Positions 1 through 9,218 of a stretch of DNA of 64,000 bases are shown here, piece by piece (the first letter of the stretch is position 1; every line of letters starts with the position of its first letter). A program made the translations under genes and the position numbers. This DNA is from Castanea sativa (lineage: Eukaryota; Streptophyta; Magnoliopsida; Fagales; Fagaceae): assembly GCF_040712315.1 (NCBI RefSeq), contig NC_134018.1, positions 19,550,835-19,614,834 of the forward strand, in the 5' to 3' direction. Below the pieces are notes generated by a model. That model was not told the origin of the DNA. It searched no databases and was given only the letters and a program-made list of their open reading frames with translations.

Positions 1-1070
1 TTTGCATTCTCCCATTTTACCCACTCCTATTCTGATAGCAGGCTATTATTATCTTTTTTACTACCCAGTTCTATGTTTCCTTGGTCTTATAATGGAGACT
101 TCTTCTCTCCATTATTTTAGACACTCCCTGTCAAATCTATTATCCTTTTCAAATCTCAAAAAGATATTAATTACAACTTTGGTAGATAAATTTATCAGAT
201 TTTGGTAAAATTCACAAAGACACTGACACCAATGGTTCAATTTGTATGCCCACTGCGAATGTGTGGAAGATTCTCTATTTGAAAAGAAAAGAAAAGTACC
301 AGAAATAATGTTACCAAAATTCTGGCATGCTGGCTTTCTTTAGTAGTCAATTTAATAACAACTTTAATTAGTAATTTGAATTAGGCGATTTGTATATTGC
401 TGTATTCATATTGCAGTGTGTTGTATGCATCTCATGTTAGCTATGTTGATTTACTTTGTTATTTATAGATGGCACATGTCAAATGGTCAGGCTCCTTAGA
501 TTCAATTGAGGTGCCTGTTCCTATAGAGACGAGTGTCACCCCAAATCCATCTGTTTATGAGTTTGTGTACAGGGTAGGCTGCAAGGTTAGAGTACCATTT
601 CTTTGGTACTGTTTTGCATAGACATGGTTATGTATTCAGACTTCCTATGTACTTGGACACCATTTCTTTTGGTATTTTTTTTTTCTGGGACCATCTTGTC
701 TATTTATTCATCCTCCCCCTGCCCCCAATTTTGATTGAAGAAGATTCTCTGTTTTTAAGACGAGTTGTCTCTTCACTGTGTGCTGCACACTAAGGAAGAG
801 TTGGAGACTCTAGCACTTCATTGCTTTGCACCTTTAGAATCTGAGTAGTTATGCAATTGGGAATAGGGAATTGTGAGTTTGACATGTAGATATTTTAAAC
901 CTTTTGAACAGTTCTTTCTACACAAACTTTCATAAATATCAAATCTATCTTTTAAAATCCCTAACGACCTGAGCATATGCAAATGCCTATTCCAGTAGGT
1001 ATTGGTTTGTATAATAAGCTATGTCTCAAATAACTCATATGGTTTTCTTTTGGGCATGTAAATTCAGTAA

Positions 1071-1168
1071 TATGAAGAAGATTTTGATGAAGATGAGGTT
1101 GATGAAGAAGAGGATGACAAAGCACTCCATGACAAAAAAGAGGATGATGAAGCAAAGCACCTATGATC
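1071..1168 (+). pseudogene. Acidic tail exon, copy 1
   Basis: The frame starting TAT GAA GAA GAT at 1071 encodes YEEDFDEDEVDEEEDD, a short lysine-containing stretch, and ends with HL and TGA. It lies after sequence matching the intron before the other copies, but the codon just upstream in frame is TAA, so this copy cannot be spliced in frame without change. It resembles copies 2 and 3 at 2059-2150 and 2279-2377. The likely origin is a last exon of the neighbouring NBS-LRR gene. The function of the acidic tail is unknown. Confidence 0.45.
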
Positions 1169-1635
1169 TCTTTGTTTCTGGGTTCATGAATTTTAGCTAT
1201 AGGTTCGGATTTTTGGATGATGATGGTGAAAGATGATTTGCGATGCTTGATTCAGCATTGCAAGATTGATAGCGAGATTGTGCAAATAGAGGGTCGAGGT
1301 AACTTCTTCTGCCGCTTCTTCTTCTACTTGGCCTTCTCCTTCTTCTTCTTCTTCTTCTTTTTTTTTTTTTTGTGAAATATAAATTTAAAATTTAAAAAAA
1401 TCAACTAAAAATTTTAAATTTCTGCCAAATTTTCACACAGAAAAAAGAAAAAAAAACTTGCTAGTTGATGAATTTATCTAATTCTCAATAATCTGAATTA
1501 GGTGATTTATGTTATATATTGTTGTACTTCTACATATAACTAGCATGCATAGCATCTGGTTCCTTAGATTTGTTTAATTGCTCCATAGGTTCTATATATT
1601 TGATATCTCTCACATTTTTGTGTTTCAATTGCTAG

Positions 1636-1881
1636 GAAGAATGGAATGGGATTGGAGGAGAAGAAGAAGACTGTATCAGAAGATTCACTATAATGCCACG
1701 TCTTCAAAACTTGGAAATCCTTGTTTGCACAAAGTTAAAGTTGGTGCCGAACTTCCTTCATACAACTCCATTACAGAAACTAGAGATCTCAACATGTCCA
1801 ATTCTGGAGAAATGCTTCAAAAGAGGGACAGGAGAGGACTGGCTATGTGCGAGGCAGTCAAGAATATATGCCAGAGCCAAG
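1636..1881 (+). pseudogene. CC-NBS-LRR (RGA-type) resistance protein, C-terminal exon fragment
   Basis: An 82-codon open exon begins after a CTAG acceptor and ends before GTAAC. It reads EEWNGIGGEEED, then MPRLQNLEI, KLKLVPNFL, TTPLQKLEISTCPIL and finally KRGTGEDWL. This is the usual end of plant CC-NB-ARC-LRR proteins, where the last LRR (PLQKLEI..CPIL) precedes a GEDWxKISHIP tail. The tail here has drifted to LCARQSRIYARAK, so the conserved ISHIP part is lost. No NB-ARC domain or other LRRs lie upstream in the window. It is therefore either the last piece of a gene that continues beyond base 1 or, more likely given the decay, a pseudogene remnant. Such proteins are intracellular immune receptors. 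Family assignment is by motif only. Confidence 0.7.
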
Positions 1882-2058
1882 GTAACTTCTTCGGACACTT
1901 CTTCTTTTCGTTGGGCTTCTTCTTTTATTTTGCAATATATCAATATTAAATTAATAAAAATTTGCATATAGATAAAACAACTCCAATTGCTCTTGCTAAT
2001 TTCCTTCTGTTATTGACTAAACTGAAATAACTCATATGGTTTTCTTTTGGGCATGTAG

Positions 2059-2210
2059 GATTTTCAGAGCTATGATGAGGAAGAAGAGGATGAGGAAGAA
2101 GAGGTTGAGGAAGAAGAGGATCTAAAATTGTTTAGACTAATAAAAAATGATCATGGTAGCAAATCTTACTCATTTGCATATAGAGAAAACAACTCCAATT
2201 GCTCTTGTTA
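2059..2210 (+). pseudogene. Acidic tail exon, copy 2
   Basis: After a GGGCATGTAG acceptor-like site the frame reads SYDEEEEDEEEEVEEEEDL, then runs into ordinary sequence and a stop at 2208-2210. The acidic block is mainly a GAAGAAGAGG-type purine repeat. It follows 180 bp after the NBS-LRR fragment at 1636-1881 and is the best candidate for that gene's original next exon. Codon slippage in the GAA repeat would explain the differences from the other copies. Confidence 0.45.
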
Positions 2211-2278
2211 ATTTCCTTCAGTTTGGGCATGTAGACTAATCTGAAATTACTCATAAGGTTTTCTTTTGGGCATGTAGA

Positions 2279-2377
2279 TTCTTTCAAGCTCGTCAGATGA
2301 CAAAGACAGTGAAGAGGATGACGAACACAGTGAAGAGCATGATGAAGAAGAGCACACCGAAGAAGAGGACCTATGAT
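2279..2377 (+). pseudogene. Acidic tail exon, copy 3
   Basis: After GGGCATGTAG the frame reads ILSSSSDDKDSEEDDEHSEE, continues as an acidic stretch with HDEEEH, and ends EEEDL then TGA. Of the three acidic copies this one is the cleanest, with an acceptor, an open frame and a stop. The trailer after the stop (GTTTCTAGGTTCA, then GATTTTTGGATGG) matches that of copy 1. I infer a tandem-duplicated terminal exon. Confidence 0.5.
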
Positions 2378-4156
2378 TTCTGTGTTTCTAGGTTCAAGCA
2401 AAGATTTTTGGATGGCAATGGTGTGAGATGATTTGTTTGCATGGGCAAAGTTCATTCTTGGCTTGATTCAGTGATGCAAGTCTAAAATCCATTCATGGGT
2501 AGCTTCTTTAAACTTTTCTTCTGCTTCGTCTTTTTTTTTTTTATTAGAACTAAATATTGATTAATTATCCTACTCATCTGTCAAAAATTCCCTAAAAAAA
2601 AAAAAAAAAACCATTGGAAGCTAAATTTATAAGATTTTGGCCAAAATCTCAAAGACACCGACACCAATGGTTCAATCCTATGTTCTCTTTTGTGTGTGCT
2701 TTTGATATACGTATTAAATAACAACTCCTGATCACACTTCATTTATAATATTTTAAAATGTCCTGTCAATTGTAAGATCAATGACCTTTTATATGGAAAT
2801 AACTACAAATAGGTCCTTTCGAGTACATTTTTAAAGTTGTTAATGCTTTAATAGGATATCTTAATCTCTATAAATTTGTTGAGTGACTCTATAAACAAAT
2901 TGAGGATCCGTCCACATTGATCTGACTTCAGCAACGATAAACCTAATGTTTTAAAACATGTACTTCAGTAATTGTTAATTCTCAGTTCATGTAAAGTTTG
3001 AAGCAGTACTTCTGTCCACATTGATCATTTTCATGATGTTAGTTAATTTCCCCTTCTGGTGAAATGAAGTGCTGATGTGGTACCATTTGTTTAACATTAT
3101 GTTCTGATCTTATGCAATGCATTTTCAAGTTCCAGTTTTTTAGTTTCCCAATGTGTCACTAGTTGAAAAGTTCTGGTCTCTTCACAATCATTGTTATTGT
3201 GAGTTTATTCAATTTACAATTAATCAATTTCAAGCAAAACATTATGATATTGATTTATAGAATTTTTGTTTGGGTATAAAAAAGACGAGAAATTCCCCTT
3301 TTTCAGAGTTCATAAATTTAGCTACAAGTTCAGATTTTTGGATGATGATGGTGAAAAATTATTGGCGTTTGTGTGTGTGTCAGCAAGTTCAGCATCGGCT
3401 TGATTAGGCTTTGCAATTCTGATCCAGTCATGGGTAACACCTTCTTCTTCATCAACTTCTTTTATTTCACCAAAGTTGCAATTAATTATCCTACTCATCC
3501 CTTAAAAATTCCTTCAAAAAGATAATAATCACAACTTTGGTAGATTAATTTAAGATTTTGGCCAAACTCATATAGACACTGACATGAATGGTTCAATCTG
3601 GTACGCTCACTATATGAAGCTTTAGCAGAATGTGTGGAAGATTCTCTATTGAAAAGAAAAGAAAAGAAAAATCTGAATGAATGTTACTCAAATTTTAACT
3701 TGACATGTTGGCTTTCTTTTGTAGTCAATCCAAGTTGTTGACACATGAAATGAAATCTATGTAACTCTAGTCTTAAGAAGAAAGAGAGGAGCCCTCAAGG
3801 CTTTAAAATGTTTTTGTTAATTATCAAGTACAGAAGTTATAGGGTTAGGTAATTGCTATTTGTCAAGTCATAAAGAAATATCATATGCTTCTTTATTGTT
3901 TTGGAGTCTGAAGTATTTCATTACATGAGGTATATCATATGCTTATTTCGATAACAGCAGGAAAGAAGAAGAAACTACATATACCTTGGCTTTGTTAGTT
4001 GGGTCATTTTCTCCTCTACTCTGAGATATATCTTGATATTTTCTTCTTAATCATTTGTCTGTTTTTCCTTATCATTTTGTCCATCCTTGATAATCGCATG
4101 TTAAATATATAATTCTTTTTGGCTTCATTTGAACCAAACATCTGATGCTAATATCT

Positions 4157-4620
4157 AGGGATGTACATTTTGTGATGAATCAAATTTTCACATATGGATG
4201 GGCATTTGAGAAAGGGCCACAGAAGCAGGTCCTCTATCATTTCATAATGGAAGCAAGGATGTGCATCATGGAACATATCATGTGCAATCCATATTATATG
4301 GTGGTAGATGAAAGGTGAGCTAGGCAATTAACCAGTTTTCAACTCATATAATTTCTGGCCTTATGTTTTAGGTTTGAAATTTGTTTGCTAATTTTCTTGG
4401 TTAGTGCTATACATTTAGGAGATTGATGAATGCAAAAGTGTGCGGATTTCTTGTCTCAGTGATTGAAGAGTTTCGTGTCATGGAAGAGGGGGAAGAGTGC
4501 GATGTTACTACCCGGAGTGGAGAGGATGAGAAGAAGAAGAAGAAGGCAATGAAGCCATATATAACTATTGTTTGCTCTAGGAAATTCAATTTTGATTCAC
4601 CTGAAGGTAACTTTATGTTC
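4157..4620 (+). other. Possible exon-like pieces, product not recognised
   Basis: At 4423-4606 an open stretch reads MNAKVCGFLVSVIEEF, then an acidic/basic segment (EEGEECDV, GEDEKKKKK), then KPYITIVCSRKFNFDSPEG before a GTAAC donor-like site. A second open stretch at about 4160-4312 ends before GTGAGC. Both could be exons of a decayed gene, but I recognise neither. They sit directly upstream of the dehydrogenase exons without belonging to that family. They may be another captured gene fragment. Confidence 0.25.
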
Positions 4621-4733
4621 TTTTTCTTCTTCTGATCCTATTGCATTTGCATTTGCTTTTTTCCAATTGGATAAAAAGAGCTGAACTGTGACTTCAGAAC
4701 AATGCTGACATTTTTCTACCTCCGCATTTGCAG

Positions 4734-5095
4734 GAGGAAATTTTTGGCCCAGTTCTTATTTGCATGGAGGTGTGTTCATTACTCCATTGTTTTTATCAAT
4801 CAGGTTATTGATTGCCTAGTATGGAGATATTAACATACAATTTTTCTGTCCCTCTCAACATCAGGCTGACAGTTTCGAAGAGGCCATAAATATTGTTAAC
4901 AGAAACAAGTACTTCCTTAAATTTTCTTCTCTTGTTGTATATATTACTATACTTTTTCTAATTCTCTTAAAGAAGTATTACATGTGATTTGTATGTGACT
5001 TGTACTTCTGGAACAGGTATGGCAATGGGGCTTCTATATTTACTACATCTGGTGTAGCTGCAAGGAAATTTCAAACTGAAATTGAAGCTGGCCAG
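4734..5095 (+). pseudogene. ALDH6B2: Methylmalonate-semialdehyde dehydrogenase, three-exon fragment
   Basis: Three consecutive exons with canonical sites join in frame: 4734-4769 (EEIFGPVLICME), 4865-4908 (ADSFEEAINIVNRN) and 5017-5095 (KYGNGASIFTTSG ... TEIEAGQ). Together they encode about 53 residues of the C-terminal half of mitochondrial methylmalonate-semialdehyde dehydrogenase (ALDH6 family), which acts in valine catabolism. The EIFGPVL motif is the ALDH family signature near the end of the catalytic domain. The donor after EAGQ is a good GTAAGAG, yet no following exon is present in the next 500 bp and no preceding exon was found. The coding sequence is undamaged but isolated, so this is a partial gene copy rather than a working gene. 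Confidence 0.8.
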
Positions 5096-5540
5096 GTAAG
5101 AGTCACTTCATCAATTATTATGTCTTAGAGCTTCGTACAGATTATTTTTCATGTGGATTCATATGGATTCATATGCATGGCTAAGAGAAGTAATGATATA
5201 AGTATCCTCTTTCATGTGGATTCATATGCATGGCTAAGAGAAGCCAAACTTGCAAATCAGTAATTTCCATTCCTTCTTTCATTTTCAGTCCAATATAACA
5301 ATTTAATCTATCATTTATTTTTATTTTTTTTACTCTAGTGTTTCGCATCAACCAGCTGATGGTTTGTGGTATTCACAGGGCTCTTACACTCTCAAGATGA
5401 CACTGGAGGATGGTAACAATCAACTGTTGACCTGTATTAGCTTCAAATTCAGTATCAGCTTTGGATCTTCTGCGTTTGATAGTTGAATACCTTGCTCATG
5501 TTTGCGGTGTTGCAATGTGGTGTTGATTAGAAAATGACTT

Positions 5541-5966
5541 GTGGCCATGAAGCTACAAGGTATCCAGTTTTCTCATCCTCATAAGCCTTGTCAGAGTCAG
5601 AATCATACTGTTCCTCCCTGCTCCCACAATGGATGTCAAAATATATTGGTCCAAGATACAGTGAACTCTCTTATTTGTATGCTTAATAGGGACATTTCCC
5701 AGACAGAGAGGTCAGATAGTGAAGATGTCAGTGGATTGGTCGAAGAATGGCCTTCTAAGAAAGACATAGGCCATATGTTTGAGTTTATAGCATGTTATGT
5801 TGCATGTGAAAGAGCTAATGTCTCAAAAAGTGTCCTAAGTCAGATTTTAGAATACTTGACATCACAAAATAATTTTCCAACTAGTGTTTCCTCTCATCAC
5901 ATAACTTCAACAAGAAGGGAGAAGCAGGTGCTTGCCCTTCTAGATTTTATATGGTTTGTGGTTTGA
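5541..5966 (+). pseudogene. VPS8: VPS8-like vacuolar sorting protein fragment
   Basis: A 141-codon open stretch contains WPSKKDIGHMFEFIACYVAC, then VSKSVLSQILEYLTSQ and RREKQVLALLD. From memory this resembles the middle of plant VPS8, a subunit of the endosomal CORVET tethering complex. The likeness ends abruptly after RREKQVLALLD, where the real protein would go on with a long helical region. The first 60 residues are less clearly alike. No splice-joined neighbours were found. It is best read as an isolated fragment, like the dehydrogenase exons 450 bp upstream. The assignment is from remembered family sequence and is moderate only. Confidence 0.5.
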
Positions 5967-5990
5967 AATTTTGTTCAATTGATGATCTTA

Positions 5991-6095
5991 CTTTTTTTTT
6001 AGTTTGCTTAAAACAAGTGAGGGAAAGGGGGATTCAAATCTAGGTTCTCCTCGTAAAAGAGACCGAGCATATTCATTGAGCCACAAAGCTCCTAG
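5991..6095 (-). mobile_element. tRNA-derived SINE with target-site duplication
   Basis: On the minus strand the element starts GAGCTTTGTGGCTCAATGAA (A-box-like) and contains AGATTTGAATCCCC (B-box-like), then ends in a poly(A) seen as a T run at 5992-6000. The flanks TTGATGATCTTA (5979-5990) and TTGATAATCTCA (6096-6107) match at 10 of 12 positions and look like an aged target-site duplication. Such elements are transcribed by RNA polymerase III and moved by LINE machinery. Confidence 0.65.
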
Positions 6096-6648
6096 TTGAT
6101 AATCTCACATTTGGTTAAATTTCCATGATGACATCAATGAGTTATCTGCGGGGTGTTTGGGTTATAGAGACTAGTTACAAAGATTTTATTTTTTACTTTT
6201 ATAATTTGTAAACTCCTTATATAGTATAAATTGCCCTAACTGACCTGCAATGGTTTTTCTTTTGGAGATGTTTTTTCTACTTTATCATTTGGTGCATTGC
6301 CAATTTGTGGTTAATAATCACAATCTTGCGGAAGACAAAATTGAGATAAATTGATAATTAATCAATAATTTCGGTGGATTTTCAACTAAAGGATCTAAAA
6401 AGATTTCAACCATGAATTTAAAATATGGGATAAATATTGCCACCAGTCATTTCAAATCAATTGTTGTCAAATAGGGAAGCTTATTGATATGCTAAGGTTA
6501 AAATTTGTATCTTATTTAAAATTTACAAGAAAAAGAAAAAGAAACAAAAGCAGAGAGTTAAGGCGTGACGTGTAGGAAATTATTTGATTTGAGAAAAAAA
6601 GCTCGGTGGTTTAGTTGTTTCAAATGTTAGATTTGTTCAGTGGGGCTC

Positions 6649-6762
6649 ATGGAACCTTTGGAAGTGGAATGCCAAAGGATGATCAGAGTCTTTGATGACA
6701 ATGGAGATGGACGAATTGATTTCAAAGAATTTGTCAAACTTGTGGAGCACAGCTTCTGCTAA
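6649..6762 (+). pseudogene. Orphan EF-hand C-terminal fragment
   Basis: A 37-residue ORF reads MEPLEVECQRMI, then RVFDDNGDGRIDFKEFVKLV and HSFC. It holds one complete EF-hand loop, D-D-N-G-D-G-R-I-D-F-K-E, with calcium ligands at positions 1, 3, 5 and 12. Calmodulin-like and calcineurin-B-like proteins normally carry two to four EF-hands, so this is a last-hand remnant. An in-frame TAG sits seven codons before the ATG, and no other exon was recognised nearby. A very short expressed peptide cannot be excluded. Confidence 0.5.
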
Positions 6763-7122
6763 ATGACACTCCCAAGTCCCAACTCTCAAGCCCTCTTCTT
6801 CTCGCATTAACGGTGAATCCCACCGTAAATTTAAATAATGACATTCAGTATTACGTTAGAAAAGCGAGTTTTACTCACGGAATATTGAGTTTAGACCATA
6901 ATTTTCACCAAGCACTTATAATTCTTGCAAACACTAATACAAGTACATCTATTCATAACATACCAACAACGAACAACAGGGAAAAAATGAGCAAGTGATT
7001 TCCTATAAACTTAACCAAAAGTAATGAACAATTCATCTTTAGATTTGCAAAAGGTGCACGTACAATAGGATCATTTGCCCTCACGATCAACAATATTTTG
7101 TATTGCACAAAACGTGTAGACA

Positions 7123-7737
7123 TCAACAACAACGTTGAATGTTCGTAGGTAGAAATTTTTGGAAGTCATCATTGCTTGAATCTGAGAAGTCTGAAATGTC
7201 ACTTTCATCATCTAACGCAGTAATTTCATTAATAGACTTCATGGCTCGCTCTTGCACCTTCCCCTTTAGATGCTTCCTAGCTTTTTGGACTGCATGAAAA
7301 CGGTCTAACCGCCTTTGCATTTGATTGTTCTCTTGTTCAAGGCGAGCAAGTATGTTGGCAGGCTCATCTCTAGGTAACTCGGCTGAGCGTGCCTTAGGAA
7401 CTCGTAACCTGTGCCATCGACAATACACCTCCAACTCACACCTCTTCTCGTATAGGGTTGACCATGGTGGTTCTGCTACGGTGAACTCCATTGCGGTGGT
7501 ATCTGTACTTAGTTTTGTAGGTTTGCCGACCATGATGTGGCCAACGCTTCCAAGACTCTCGTACGTGTATATTGGCATATTAACGAAATCTCTCTTCTTT
7601 CCAACCCATTTCCCTCCATAGTGGTCTGTGTATGTTTGTAGTTGTTGATCTGCTGGAACTTGTGATAATTCATTTGTTGAAGTAGATTGAAACTTGTTTC
7701 TACGTGTACGAGATGATGTTGAGGCGTTGCGACTCAT
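7123..7737 (-). CDS. MULE companion ORF, 204 residues, unknown function
   Basis: This is an intact single-exon ORF from ATG at 7737. The N-terminus is Ser/Thr/Arg-rich (SRNASTSSRTRRNK). The middle has aromatic and basic patches (HYGGKWVGKKRDF, YCRWHRLRVPK). A likely coiled coil (RLEQENNQMQRRLDRFHAV) follows, then a Ser/Asp-rich acidic tail (DDESDISDFSDSSNDDF). It lies about 1.5 kb downstream of the transposase stop on the same strand, beyond the repeat arrays. That position suggests a second gene of the MULE, comparable in layout to a regulatory or helper protein, but I do not recognise the family and it could be an unrelated host ORF. No TIR was found that would prove it is inside the element. 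Confidence 0.5.
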   Translation of the reverse strand: MSRNASTSSRTRRNKFQSTSTNELSQVPADQQLQTYTDHYGGKWVGKKRDFVNMPIYTYESLGSVGHIMVGKPTKLSTDTTAMEFTVAEPPWSTLYEKRCELEVYCRWHRLRVPKARSAELPRDEPANILARLEQENNQMQRRLDRFHAVQKARKHLKGKVQERAMKSINEITALDDESDISDFSDSSNDDFQKFLPTNIQRCC

Positions 7738-8265
7738 AGCTTACTCAACCTACAAAGTTAGTGGTGTAGGAATAAGAAAAGAATTGTGGTACATTTATAA
7801 CCTCATTCCACTGTGTATTCAATAATAAAATTTAACATATTCAGGCTTGTCATGTCAATACAGGCTGGAAAACCACGATACGAATTTTTTGTTCAAATGT
7901 TCCCAATGTCATAGTGAGATTCTCTTATTCTGGGCAGTAGTTGCAGTGTACTGCCATGACTATTCAGCTGAACAGTATTCATGTGAAGAGTATTTAGCAT
8001 GCTTGTGTTTCATCTGACATGAACTTGACAAGAAAATACCAAGTTGTGTTAAATGCATCATAAACTTTTCAAGGGTCTTCTGCATCCTTGAAAACAGTGC
8101 ATTGCAAAATGATGCAGATCTGTGTATTGACGTGAGTGTGAATGATATGACTAGATAGGGTTCAACAGTGCCAAGCTATTGAGCAGCACATGTAGCACTA
8201 TGAATATCAGTGTAGCAATGGTGGACAGCTGACCCCCAAACTCGAAACTGACCAAAATGGAACAA
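7738..8265. other. Spacer upstream of the 204-residue ORF
   Basis: There are no convincing ORFs here. This would be the 5' leader and promoter region of the minus-strand 204-residue ORF. I see no clear TATA box or repeat. The sequence is less AT-rich than the surrounding intergenic DNA. Confidence 0.4.
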
Positions 8266-8500
8266 AGTGGACTGAATGGACCAAATTAGACCAAATTAGA
8301 CCAAATCAAACCAAATCAGACCAAATTAAACCAAATTAGACCAAATTAGACCAAAATAGACCAAATAGACCAAATCAGACCAAATCAGACCAACTCAGAC
8401 CAAATTAGACCAACTCAGACCAAATCAGACCAAATTAGACCAAAATAGACCAAATCAGACCAAATCAGACCAAATTAGACCAAATTACAACAAATGGACC
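8266..8500 (+). repeat. 10-bp satellite, unit CCAAATYAGA
   Basis: About 22 tandem copies of a decamer of the form ACCAAAT(T/C)AG run almost without interruption. A few units vary (CCAAAATAGA, CCAACTCAGA) and a few lose one base. The array starts in degenerate form near 8250 (GACCAAAATGGAACAAAGTGG). It lies between the 204-residue ORF and the hairpin array at 8552. The decamer period roughly matches one helical turn, so the A-tracts are phased. Confidence 0.9.
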
Positions 8501-8551
8501 GATTTTATTTTCCACTACAACTCGAGTATTAAAGAATCGAGATTTCCAAAG

Positions 8552-8860
8552 AACTCGAGTCTCTAAAACTCGATTTCCACTGGGCAAATTTTGTTTTTTC
8601 CAGCAGAAGCATGCTCTGTTTCAGGCAGAGAGGCATGCCCTGTTTCAAAAAAATTTGCCCAGTGGAACTCGAGTCTCTAAAACTCGATTTTCACTGGGCA
8701 AATTTTTTTTTTCCCAGCAGAAGCATGCTCTATTTCAGGCAAAGAGCAATGCTCTGTTTTAGTGAATATAGCCCAGTGGAACTCGAGTCTCTAAAACTCG
8801 ATTTTCACTGGGCAATTTTTTTTTTCCCCAGCAGAAAATGCTCTGTTTCAGGCATAGTTT
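8552..8860 (+). repeat. 114-bp tandem array with internal hairpins (MULE flank)
   Basis: Three units begin with AACTCGAGTCTCTAAAACTC at 8552, 8666 and 8780, spaced exactly 114 bp apart; the last is truncated. In unit 1, CCACTGGGCAAATTTT at 8577-8592 is perfectly complementary to AAAATTTGCCCAGTGG at 8650-8665, making a 16-bp stem with a 57-nt loop. The loop carries a CTCTGTTTCAGGCA motif repeated inside it. The ACTCGAGT/CTCGA pieces are also palindromic. The same CTCGAG core appears in a different array at 13,390-13,770 on the other side of the transposase. Confidence 0.85.
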
Positions 8861-9218
8861 TACAATGTAAATGCACTCAAATCACAACAAAATTCATTCT
8901 CAATATATCACCATTCTAAACATGTCCAACCACGCTTAATTTGCAATTCTAACCATACTACTCAAATCACAATCTTCATAGAGGTACATTGGATAGAGAA
9001 TTACAAGTACATTCAACAACAATCAAAAAGTTCACATAGAGCCAATACAACGTAGTTACTTTTCCTAAGATCAGCGGTCTGCATGACAAAAACGTCGTCC
9101 ATGGAAGGATGCCTGAAAAATGTAGAGTATTTACGTTAGGAGACAAGATAGTAAACATTAGGTAAACATCGAATGAACAACAATTATTTAACCGATGCAT
9201 AACTTTTTGACAACCTAC

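Larger units (their letters stand above)
1..3780 (+). repeat. Decayed, locally duplicated 3' region of an NBS-LRR gene
   Basis: Several blocks recur in the same order in this stretch, all diverged. Intron-like sequence reading CTCATATGGTTTTCTTTTGG occurs near 1036 and 2033, and in altered form near 2250. A trailer with GATTTTTGGATG occurs near 1206, 2404 and 3337. A block with GACACTGACACCAATGGTTC and a GTGTGGAAGATTCTCTATT segment occurs near 220-280, and again near 2655 and 3575-3645. The pattern fits old tandem duplications of the last exons and trailer of one resistance gene. A GAA/GAT-rich exon encoding an acidic tail is present three times (see separate entries). Beyond these blocks the DNA is AT-rich and featureless. 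An open stretch at 470-590 after a possible TTATAG acceptor was not recognised. Confidence 0.6.

Noticed and set aside
5991..6095. A functional tRNA gene
   Set aside because: A and B boxes are degenerate, no cloverleaf can be drawn with confidence, and a poly(A) with TSD marks it as a SINE.
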